DNA from: an uncultured Saprospirales bacterium
Lineage (GTDB): Bacteria > Bacteroidota > Bacteroidia > Chitinophagales > JADIYW01
Length of the DNA stretch: 20,331 bases
NCBI GenBank assembly: GCA_938008535.1
Contig: CALLKF010000213.1
Location: 1 to 20,331, forward strand
Direction: 5' to 3'
Positions 14,457 to 20,331 of the stretch are shown one piece after another. The notes below the pieces were generated by a model. That model was not told the DNA's origin and did no database searches. It saw only the letters and a list, made by a program, of their open reading frames with translations. A program made the position numbers and the translations under genes. The first letter of the stretch is position 1. Every line of letters starts with the position of its first letter.

Positions 14457-15647
14457 TTAAGCTACTGCTTTCGCTACCAAACTTGCAGCTTCTGATAATA
14501 AGATCGCTGATTCAACTTTTAAACCCGCTTCGTCTATCATTTTTTTAGCAATATCAGCATTCGTTCCTTGTAAACGAACAATAATCGGAATTTCGATATT
14601 GCCAATATTTTTATACGCATCAATCACACCCTCAGCAACTCTGTCGCATCGAACAATACCACCAAAAATATTTATTAAAATTGCTTTCACATGTGGATCT
14701 TTCATGATGATACGGAACGCTTTTTCAACACGTTCTGCGTTTGCAGTACCACCAACATCTAAGAAGTTAGCTGGTTCACCACCACTTAATTTAATAATAT
14801 CCATGGTTGCCATTGCCAAGCCTGCGCCATTCACCATACAACCAACATTTCCATCTAATTTCACATAATTCAATTCAGCTGCTGCAGCTTCAATTTCAGT
14901 TGGGTCTTCTTCCAATAAATCGCGTTGTGCTTCTAAATCTGCATGACGATACAATGCATTATCATCTAAATTTACTTTGCAGTCAACTGCTATAATTTTA
15001 TCATCAGACGTTTTTAAAACTGGGTTAATTTCAAACATAGATGAATCAGATTCAACATATGCTTGATATAATTTCTGAATAAAATCAACCATGTCTTTAA
15101 ATGCAACACCACTTAAACCTAGATTAAATGCTACTTTTCTCGCTTGAAAAGGTTGTAATCCAACAGCAGAATCAATCCATTCTTTATATATTTTATCTGG
15201 TGTATGCTCTGCAACTTCTTCAATATCCATTCCACCTTCAGTTGAATACATAATTACATTGCACTCTTTTTTTCTATCTAATAAAATAGAAACATAAAAT
15301 TCTTTTAATTCAGATGTACCTTTGTAGTAAGCATCTTCAGCAATTAATACTTTATGAACTACTTTTCCTTGAGCACCAGTTTGTGGAGTCACTAATGTCA
15401 TTCCTAAAATTTCGCCAGCTTTTTCTTTCAATGCTTCTAAATTTGGAGCAAACTTTACGCCACCACCTTTTCCGCGTCCACCTGCATGCACTTGTGCTTT
15501 TACCACTACACCTTCGCTTCCAGTTCGTTGGTTAATATCATGCCAAGCAGCAATCGCTTGTTCAATAGTTTCTGCAACTATACCTTCTTGTATTTTTACG
15601 CCATATTTTTTTAAAAGCGCTTTTCCTTGATATTCGTGTAAATTCAT
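14457..15647 (-). CDS. sucC: Succinyl-CoA synthetase (ADP-forming) beta subunit SucC
   Basis: A 396-residue ATP-grasp enzyme of exact family length. The N-terminus MNLHEYQGKALLKKYGV is diagnostic. The Gly-rich nucleotide loop HAGGRGKGGGVK is at 54-65, the metal-binding EINPVL segment follows in the second half of the ATP-grasp domain, and the C-terminal ligase-CoA phosphate loop is ILINIFGGIVRCD. With SucD it interconverts succinyl-CoA and succinate with substrate-level phosphorylation in the TCA cycle. The sucD gene is not adjacent; upstream is a divergent DUF3822 gene. A TACATTTGC -7 box ends only 3 bases before the ATG, implying a leaderless or almost leaderless mRNA. Confidence 0.97.
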   Translation of the reverse strand: MNLHEYQGKALLKKYGVKIQEGIVAETIEQAIAAWHDINQRTGSEGVVVKAQVHAGGRGKGGGVKFAPNLEALKEKAGEILGMTLVTPQTGAQGKVVHKVLIAEDAYYKGTSELKEFYVSILLDRKKECNVIMYSTEGGMDIEEVAEHTPDKIYKEWIDSAVGLQPFQARKVAFNLGLSGVAFKDMVDFIQKLYQAYVESDSSMFEINPVLKTSDDKIIAVDCKVNLDDNALYRHADLEAQRDLLEEDPTEIEAAAAELNYVKLDGNVGCMVNGAGLAMATMDIIKLSGGEPANFLDVGGTANAERVEKAFRIIMKDPHVKAILINIFGGIVRCDRVAEGVIDAYKNIGNIEIPIIVRLQGTNADIAKKMIDEAGLKVESAILLSEAASLVAKAVA

Positions 15648-15650
15648 AGC

Positions 15651-15659
15651 GCAAATGTA
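15651..15659 (-). promoter_or_regulatory. Putative -7 box of sucC (TACATTTGC)
   Basis: On the minus strand this reads TACATTTGC, an exact TAnnTTTG match. It lies just 3 bases before the sucC ATG, so a start ~5-7 bases downstream of the box would fall on or next to the start codon. No clear -33 TTTG was seen at standard spacing. Confidence 0.5.
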
Positions 15660-15720
15660 AGAATAAAAAGTATTGTTTAAAATGAATTGACTAAAATGTA
15701 GATAAAAAAGCAGAAATGCG

Positions 15721-15728
15721 TAAATTTG
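15721..15728 (+). promoter_or_regulatory. Putative -7 box of the DUF3822 gene (TAAATTTG)
   Basis: This is an exact TAnnTTTG match in the divergent region between sucC and the DUF3822 gene. It overlaps the earliest possible TTG start of that gene (15726), so the true translation start may lie further downstream. Confidence 0.45.
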
Positions 15729-16553
15729 TGCATCAAAGCGAATTTAGACATACTTAAACGTTCATCAAATCTGGAATTATTGGTGCATTTGCATCCATAT
15801 TGCTTATCGTACGCAGTTTTAGATAAAGAATTAAATCAAATTTTAGATTTTGATGCTAAAGTGGTTCAGTATTCTATGGATAAATTTATTGCTGTTGAAT
15901 CAATTTCTAATTGGTTTTTTGATAATAAAGAAGTCTTTTCGCTAAATTTTAAGAATTGTAAAGTCAGTGTATACTCACCTATTTATACTATTTTACCAGA
16001 CAAAACCGATAAACAAAACGAAATTTTCTCGATGCTTGGTTATGAAAATGATGCAAGAAATACCTATTTAAAAAATCAGATTAATGCATCGTTCTATGTT
16101 TATTTTGCGTTGCCTGATAAAACTATAAATTTCATCGAAAATCATTTACCTAATGTCGAATTTTATTTTGCTGATTATGGTTTATTATGTTTCTATAACA
16201 ATAGATTATCATTTAAAAAATACCTTGCCGCCAACTTATATGGTGAAGAATTGACAATTTGCTATAAAGCAGATGGACAAAATTTGTATTTGAATAAATT
16301 TCCTATAAAAGCAAAAGAAGATCTGTTGTATTATTTGCGCTTGGCTTACGAACATTTAGAGTTAAACACGAACGAATTTCCAACTTATTTATATGGATTT
16401 ATAGAAGAAAAATCGCCGATGTACACGACAACGTATGGTTTTATCAGAAATTTTGAAATTGACAGAACCTTAAAAATTACCTTGCCTTATAAATATGCAA
16501 TGGAAGATTTTCCATTTCATTATTATATCAATTTACTTGGACTTGGATTATAA
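15726..16553 (+). CDS. DUF3822 family protein
   Basis: A ~275-residue protein that I recognise as DUF3822, a Bacteroidota family with an actin/hexokinase-like (ASKHA) fold relationship and no established function. Visible features are an N-terminal strand pair LELLVHLHPYCLSYAVLDKE, a middle block KVSVYSPIYTILPDK and FSMLGYENDARNTY, and the C-terminal GFIEEKSPMYTTTYGFIRNF. No signal peptide or membrane segment is seen. The start is uncertain because there is no in-frame ATG near the beginning. TTG 15726 is the longest option but overlaps a -7 box, and TTG 15780 or GTG 15783 would cut the first strand. In many Bacteroidota it lies beside rsmD, as here, which suggests a conserved pairing of unknown meaning. 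Confidence 0.82.
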   Translation: MCIKANLDILKRSSNLELLVHLHPYCLSYAVLDKELNQILDFDAKVVQYSMDKFIAVESISNWFFDNKEVFSLNFKNCKVSVYSPIYTILPDKTDKQNEIFSMLGYENDARNTYLKNQINASFYVYFALPDKTINFIENHLPNVEFYFADYGLLCFYNNRLSFKKYLAANLYGEELTICYKADGQNLYLNKFPIKAKEDLLYYLRLAYEHLELNTNEFPTYLYGFIEEKSPMYTTTYGFIRNFEIDRTLKITLPYKYAMEDFPFHYYINLLGLGL

Positions 16554-16628
16554 TTTTTTAGAAGATAAAAGTTATTGGTTAAAATAAAACGACATATAAC
16601 TTATAACTCAAACCAAATAATATTCATT

Positions 16629-17183
16629 ATGCGCATCATTTCAGGAACATTAAAAGGCAGACGATTTTATCCACCAAAAAATATTCCTGCGCGACCAACT
16701 ACCGATTTTGCGAAAGAAGCATTATTCAATATTTTAAATAACAATTTCGATTTTACTGAAGTAAAATTTTTGGATTTATTTGCTGGAACTGGCAGTTTGG
16801 ATATGGAATTGTTTTCGCGTGGTTGCACTGATATGACTGCAGTTGACATGAGTAAAATAAGCTTAGGTTTTATAAAAAAAATGAGTGATGAATTGCAGAT
16901 TCCAAACCATAAAATTATTTTTGGTGATGCTATCCAATTTGCAAAAAATTGCACACAACAATACGATTTAATTTTTGCTGGACCACCATATGCTTTGGAT
17001 TGCATCAACGAAATTCCAGATATTATCATCGATAAAAAATTATTAAAAAAAGATGGTTGGTTTATTTTAGAAACATCACCAAGACATGATTTTTCAGACC
17101 ATAAAAACCTGATTGATGTTAGAAATTATGGCCAAACGCATTTCTGGTTTTTTGCTGATGAAGAAAGTGAAAGTGAAGATTAA
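16629..17183 (+). CDS. rsmD: 16S rRNA (guanine(966)-N2)-methyltransferase RsmD, with altered catalytic motif
   Basis: A 184-residue class I SAM methyltransferase. The start is ATG 16629 (MRIISGTLKGRRF, the family N-terminus); the frame opens at 16575 with TTG but that stretch is not family-like. RPTTDFAKEALFNIL at 22-36 and the SAM-binding loop LDLFAGTGSLDMEL at 48-61 are conserved. RsmD methylates N2 of G966 in 16S rRNA on assembled small subunits. The catalytic (D/N)PPY motif reads GPPY at 118-121 (in LIFAGPPYAL), so the usual Asp is Gly. The codon is GGA, two changes away from either Asp codon. The rest of the protein looks healthy. Activity is therefore uncertain. Confidence 0.9.
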   Translation: MRIISGTLKGRRFYPPKNIPARPTTDFAKEALFNILNNNFDFTEVKFLDLFAGTGSLDMELFSRGCTDMTAVDMSKISLGFIKKMSDELQIPNHKIIFGDAIQFAKNCTQQYDLIFAGPPYALDCINEIPDIIIDKKLLKKDGWFILETSPRHDFSDHKNLIDVRNYGQTHFWFFADEESESED

Positions 17184-17270
17184 ATATCACAGAGGTTCAC
17201 TGAGTTTTCATTGAGAATTTTTAGAATAATATAAAAAACTCTGTGTGTTCTCTGTGCAACTCTGTGATAT
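17184..17270. repeat. Imperfect inverted repeat filling the rsmD-rsmE spacer
   Basis: The ends are perfect 11-bp inverted copies: ATATCACAGAG (17184-17194) and CTCTGTGATAT (17260-17270). Inward, each arm contains degenerate CACAGAG/CACTGAG units (GTTCACTGAG on the left, CTCTGTG repeats on the right), giving an imperfect long stem. It begins on the base after the rsmD stop. It looks like a small non-coding mobile or dispersed element. Confidence 0.65.
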
Positions 17271-17287
17271 AATTACAACAAACAAAA

Positions 17288-18073
17288 ATGAAACGATTCT
17301 ACTCAAATAATATTCAAAACAATTTCATTTACTTAGAAAATGAAGAAGCGCAGCATTGTACAAAAGTATTGCGTGGTAAAATCGGTGATAAAGTGGAAGT
17401 TTTAAATGGAAACGGAAAATTATTTATTGGAGAACTTACAAATATTCAAAAACACGAAGTTCAAATAGAAATCATACAAATTCTAAAAGAAGAAAAAGAA
17501 AATGCAAACAAACTTTCCATTGCTATTTGTCCAACTAAAAATCCTGCGAGATTAGAATGGTTTTTGGAAAAAGCAACTGAAATTGGTATTGATAAAATTT
17601 ATCCAATTATTTCGGAACGAACCGAAAAACAAACTATAAAAACAGAACGTTTACATCAAATTATTATTTCGGCTGCCAAACAAAGTGGACAATTATTTTT
17701 TCCTTTTTTACATGAAATACAATCATTAAAAGAATTCTATAATTCAACAACTTCACAATTCTCTAATTATTTTATTGCACATTGCGAAGATGAAATATCC
17801 ACCAATAATAATTTAAAAATAGATATTCTATCTGCACAAATAAAAAACAATAAAGAAAATTCAGAGAAAAAGAAGCATCTAAAAAACGTGTATAAAAAAG
17901 ATGAAACTGCTTTGCTGTTAATTGGTCCTGAAGGCGATTTTACTAAAACAGAAGTTCAATATGCTGTTAACAAAAATTATACACCTATTTCTTTAGGAAA
18001 TTCTATCTTGCGTGTAGAAACCGCTGGTGTATATGCTTGCAGTGTTGTTTCAATGATAAATGATGAATTTTAA
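17288..18073 (+). CDS. rsmE: 16S rRNA (uracil(1498)-N3)-methyltransferase RsmE
   Basis: A 261-residue SPOUT-class methyltransferase. The N-terminal PUA-like domain has the family signature EEAQHCTKVLRGKIGDKVEV (19-38). The SPOUT domain has AICPTKNPARLEWFLEKATE (79-97), AAKQSGQLFFP, and the trefoil-knot SAM-binding motifs GPEGDF (213-218) and LGNSILRVETA (236-246). It methylates N3 of U1498 in 16S rRNA. It is longer than usual (about 235-245) because of a Lys/Asn-rich stretch at about 175-207 just before the knot. It lies downstream of rsmD, another 16S rRNA methyltransferase, separated by the inverted repeat. Its stop overlaps the possible early starts of the next gene. Confidence 0.95.
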   Translation: MKRFYSNNIQNNFIYLENEEAQHCTKVLRGKIGDKVEVLNGNGKLFIGELTNIQKHEVQIEIIQILKEEKENANKLSIAICPTKNPARLEWFLEKATEIGIDKIYPIISERTEKQTIKTERLHQIIISAAKQSGQLFFPFLHEIQSLKEFYNSTTSQFSNYFIAHCEDEISTNNNLKIDILSAQIKNNKENSEKKKHLKNVYKKDETALLLIGPEGDFTKTEVQYAVNKNYTPISLGNSILRVETAGVYACSVVSMINDEF

Positions 18074-18074
18074 A

Positions 18075-18755
18075 ATGGACAATATGCAGAACAATTTAAA
18101 ACGTTTATTCTTATTTATCACTTATTACTTTTTACTTTCTTCAACCTTTTCACAAGTAAAAACAACCGCAAAAATTGGCTTGATGAAATACAAAGGTGGT
18201 GGCGATTGGTATGCAAATCCAACATCATTGCCAAATTTAGCAAAGTATTGCAATCAAAATTTAGGTATGAATTTAAGTACTCAAATTGATGAAGTAGAAC
18301 CTGGTAGTGCTGATTTATTTAATTATCCATTTGTTCATCTAACTGGACATGGCAATATTATTTTCACTGATCAGGAAGCTGAAAACCTGCGTACATACTT
18401 AATTTCAGGCGGATTTTTGCATGTTTCAGATAATTACGGCATCGATAAATTTATTCGTGCCGCGATGAAAAAAGTATTTCCAGAATTGAGTTTTGTGGAG
18501 TTGCCTGCATCGCATCCAATCTATCATCAAAAATTTGATTTTCCTAATGGCTTGCCAAAAATTCACGAACATGATAAAAAAGCTGCGCAAGGTTTTGGCA
18601 TTATTTACGAAGGAAAATTAGTTTGTTTTTATGATTATGAATGCGATTTAGGTGATGGTTGGGAAGACCAATCTGTTCATAAAGATTCAGATGAAGCACG
18701 AACAAAGGCATTAAAAATGGGTGCGAATTTAGTGCAGTACGCGTTTACGAAGTAG
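18075..18755 (+). CDS. Secreted DUF4159 domain-containing protein
   Basis: A 226-residue protein with a signal peptide, hydrophobic core LFLFITYYFLLSSTFS and a likely cut near SQ|VK. The mature part is the DUF4159 domain: RLKYKGGGDWYANPTSL-type opening (here IGLMKYKGGGDWYANPTSL), then VHLTGHGNIIFTDQEAENLR and GGFLHVSDNYGIDKFIRAAM. That region is glutamine-amidotransferase-like, without an evident catalytic Cys. It closes with GWEDQSVHKDS. The function is unknown; relatives sit near aerotolerance (Bat/MoxR) operons in other bacteria, but no such genes are here. Several ATGs are possible (18060, 18063, 18075, 18084). I chose 18075, one base after the rsmE stop, because it gives a normal signal peptide. 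The earlier ones would overlap rsmE by 11-14 bases. Confidence 0.82.
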   Translation: MDNMQNNLKRLFLFITYYFLLSSTFSQVKTTAKIGLMKYKGGGDWYANPTSLPNLAKYCNQNLGMNLSTQIDEVEPGSADLFNYPFVHLTGHGNIIFTDQEAENLRTYLISGGFLHVSDNYGIDKFIRAAMKKVFPELSFVELPASHPIYHQKFDFPNGLPKIHEHDKKAAQGFGIIYEGKLVCFYDYECDLGDGWEDQSVHKDSDEARTKALKMGANLVQYAFTK

Positions 18756-18785
18756 TCGTAAGTTGCTAGTTTCAAAAAGTAATTC

Positions 18786-20146
18786 CTACAAACCATTTCC
18801 AATTCCACTAAGTGCATTACTACCACTAAAACCATCTGAGCCGAAGAATCCTGTATCGAAGAAAGCTTTTTGTTTCTGTAATTTCAACCAACTAAATTGT
18901 TGCGATGTAACATAAACAGTCATGTAAAAACCTTGTTGCGAGCCAAATGGTGTCCATTTAAATTCCATTTGCCAGCAATGCAAATCACGCACAATGGCTA
19001 TGTCGGTTCTGGAAATTTGTGGTTTTTTAGAACTAAAATCAAAACTGGTGGTTACATTTACTTTCCATTTTTTAGTAATATTTACATCTAAACCTAAACC
19101 TAAACTTTGAGTGATTAGAGATGTATCGTTTCTAGTAAACCTAGATTTTGTTTTCTGAAGATTAAAGGTATAATTGTAATTAACAGACCAAGGAATAGAA
19201 AAATTATAATAACCACGATCGTAAACACCTTGCGGAAAAAACTGATTATTTAAACCTTGTTGTCGATATAGTTGTTGATTAAAATCTTGATTTTGCTGTT
19301 CATTTGATTTTTTAGAACGCAAACTTCCACTTAATGAAATCTGTACACTTCGTAATCTAAGCAATCGTTTTGTTTCTCTAAAATAAAACGATTTAGTTTG
19401 TGTACCATTACTGTCAACTGAATAAGGATTCAAATCCACAGAACATGAAAGATTTAATTTGTCGGTAATATGTGTACTAGCATTAATTGGATTGACAAAA
19501 AGTTGTTTCGAAATCATATCATAACGAACACCAAATGATAAATTATCCAATAAGGTAATTTTTTTATTATGATTGATAGAATCTTTCTTTGAAAATACTT
19601 TAATTTCAATCGTATTACTAAAATTTAATGAAACAGATCCTGATTTTTTTGGTGGTGAATTGCCGAATATTGAATAATCTATTGTATTTCCATTTCTATC
19701 AGATTGCACGGTTTGCATATATTTCCAAGCAGGTTTTGTAAAATCTGGATTAAAATTAAAACTTAAACTTGGAGAAAACCGATGACGAATGGCTTGTAGT
19801 TTTCCTTTTTTAAATGGAAATAAACCATATAATTGTGTACTTATTCCAAAAGAAAAATCAAAACGTCTGTAACTTTTAAAACCATACTTGCGTTCATCAA
19901 CCAATCTATTGTATGCAGTATCAATTTTATTTGTTGCTCCATTAAATTGAATCAATGTGTCATAAAAAACTTTATTGATATAACTGAAATTCCAATCATC
20001 ATTGTAATTAAAACTGGTATTAAAATTTATATACTTAAACAATAAAAAATTGGCAGAAATTGGAAGATTATGTGTAATACTATTTCTCATATTTTTTAAG
20101 GTTTGTTTAGTCAAAAAGGTTGAATCAAAAATTTCAAAATAATATT
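18786..20146 (-). CDS. LptD-like LPS-assembly outer-membrane protein, C-terminal part, cut by a chimeric junction
   Basis: About 453 residues of a large beta-barrel protein of the Bacteroidota LptD_2 type. The family pattern is visible in the run KNMRNSITHNLPISANF, then FKYINFNTSFNYNDDW, the conserved HRFSPSLSFNFNPDFTKPAW, GNTIDYSIFGNSPPKKSGS and VSLNFSNTIEIKVFSK, followed by repeated strands to a Gly/Ser/Asn-rich tail. LptD inserts lipopolysaccharide into the outer leaflet; full proteins of this family have roughly 850-950 residues, so the N-terminal half is missing. The frame continues by chance to 20258 on the minus strand. Upstream of about 20146 base composition changes abruptly and the other strand encodes unrelated peptidase sequence, so I end the real gene there. 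It is convergent with the DUF4159 gene, 30 bases away, with no terminator seen. Confidence 0.8.
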
Positions 20147-20260
20147 CCCGTAACGGAGATGGATATCGATGCCATGCTCCTTGATGCTCGAAGAGAACAG
20201 GACGATTTTGTATGCCCAAGCTTTGCAACCATCGCCGGATCCGGTCCTCATGGGGCAATC
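20147..20260 (+). pseudogene. Fragment of an M24-family (Xaa-Pro aminopeptidase-like) peptidase, out of place
   Basis: The + frame reads PVTEMDIDAMLLDARREQDD and then FVCPSFATIAGSGPHGAI. This matches the region of M24 metallopeptidases (aminopeptidase P type) that precedes the first metal-binding His and Asp residues. There is no start or stop, and neither the residues before it nor those after it belong to the family. G+C content is 53% over 20161-20260 against 22% over 20041-20140 (counted by eye). It is a foreign or misassembled piece. Confidence 0.7.
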
Positions 20261-20261
20261 C

Positions 20262-20331
20262 CCCTTTCTAATCTATACCATTGGAGATGTAACCGTATCG
20301 ACCAAATTAGTAGGTGAGTACAACTTCAATA
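20262..20331 (+). pseudogene. Fragment resembling MurF (UDP-MurNAc-tripeptide--D-Ala-D-Ala ligase), runs off the window
   Basis: In the frame starting at 20262 the + strand reads PFLIYTIGDVTVSTKLVGEY followed by NFN. The T-x-LVG-x-YNF-N pattern is the end of the first ATP-ligase region of Mur ligases of the MurF type ('LvGeYNf-N'). It is only 23 residues, so the family call rests on one motif. It is in a different frame from the preceding peptidase fragment and has no gene start. It continues beyond the window. Confidence 0.5.

Noticed and set aside
18756..18785. Search for a terminator between the convergent DUF4159 and LptD-like genes
   Set aside because: The 30-base gap holds no stem-loop with a T run that I could find.
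20147..20258. Apparent N-terminal extension of the LptD-like frame (starting MPHEDRIRRWLQSLG) on the minus strand
   Set aside because: It is antisense to clear M24 peptidase sequence, has a different base composition and no barrel-like pattern, so it is a by-product of the joint.
20120..20317. A 65-codon + strand open frame running across 20120-20317
   Set aside because: It crosses both presumed joints: the first residues are antisense to the LptD-like gene, the middle is M24 peptidase, and the end is an out-of-frame reading of the MurF-like part. It is not one gene.

Overview
The window is a compact, AT-rich stretch of a Bacteroidota chromosome (Flavobacteriia/Chitinophagia-like; I cannot place it more precisely). 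The evidence is the protein families (LptD_2-type barrel, DUF3822, DUF4159, flexirubin/aryl-polyene type ketosynthases, a SufBCDS-E-DUF59-bacilliredoxin run), the absence of Shine-Dalgarno motifs, and several TAnnTTTG-type -7 boxes, the Bacteroidota promoter signature. It is almost fully coding and no gap exceeds 300 bases.

Left part (1-6779): the C-terminal half of an AraC-family regulator on + runs into a minus-strand block read from 6779 down to 577. The order is a TrhO-type rhodanese tRNA hydroxylase, a DJ-1/PfpI-like protein, a truncated ketosynthase-like protein, an acyl carrier protein, a catalytic ketosynthase, a cysteine-less ketosynthase (chain-length-factor-like), a membrane-anchored polysaccharide deacetylase and a LolA-like carrier. 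The last six genes overlap or nearly touch. They look like a core module of a flexirubin/aryl-polyene (DAR/APE) pathway: ACP plus ketosynthase pair for chain building, and LolA and deacetylase for envelope handling. The ammonia-lyase, ligase, reductase, dehydratase and exporter genes such pathways need are not in the window.

Middle (6812-14440): overlapping divergent promoters separate trhO from a small outer-membrane beta-barrel gene, which ends in a clear terminator. A well-formed promoter then starts the SUF iron-sulfur operon: sufB, sufC, sufD, sufS, sufE-like, DUF59/SufT-like and a bacilliredoxin. A four-helix-bundle (S23/avd-like) gene bounded by inverted AATTAGC-type repeats sits between sufB and sufC. 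Related repeats lie between sufD and sufS, other hairpins lie between sufC and sufD, and an inverted repeat lies inside the sufD reading frame. The operon ends at a bidirectional hairpin shared with convergent sucC.

Right part (14457-20331): sucC (minus) and a DUF3822 gene (plus) diverge from a short promoter region. Downstream are the rRNA methyltransferases rsmD and rsmE, separated by an 87-base inverted repeat, then a DUF4159 protein. A convergent LptD-like gene on the minus strand is cut at about 20146.

The last ~185 bases do not belong with the rest. A 53% G+C stretch encodes an M24 aminopeptidase fragment on +, followed directly by a MurF-like fragment on +. Three unrelated truncated genes meet within 200 bases, which looks most like a chimeric contig end. 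I found no convincing wholly new system. The items most worth a second look are the repeat-bounded four-helix-bundle gene in the suf operon, the three-ketosynthase mini-cluster, the RsmD with an altered catalytic motif, and the chimeric end.
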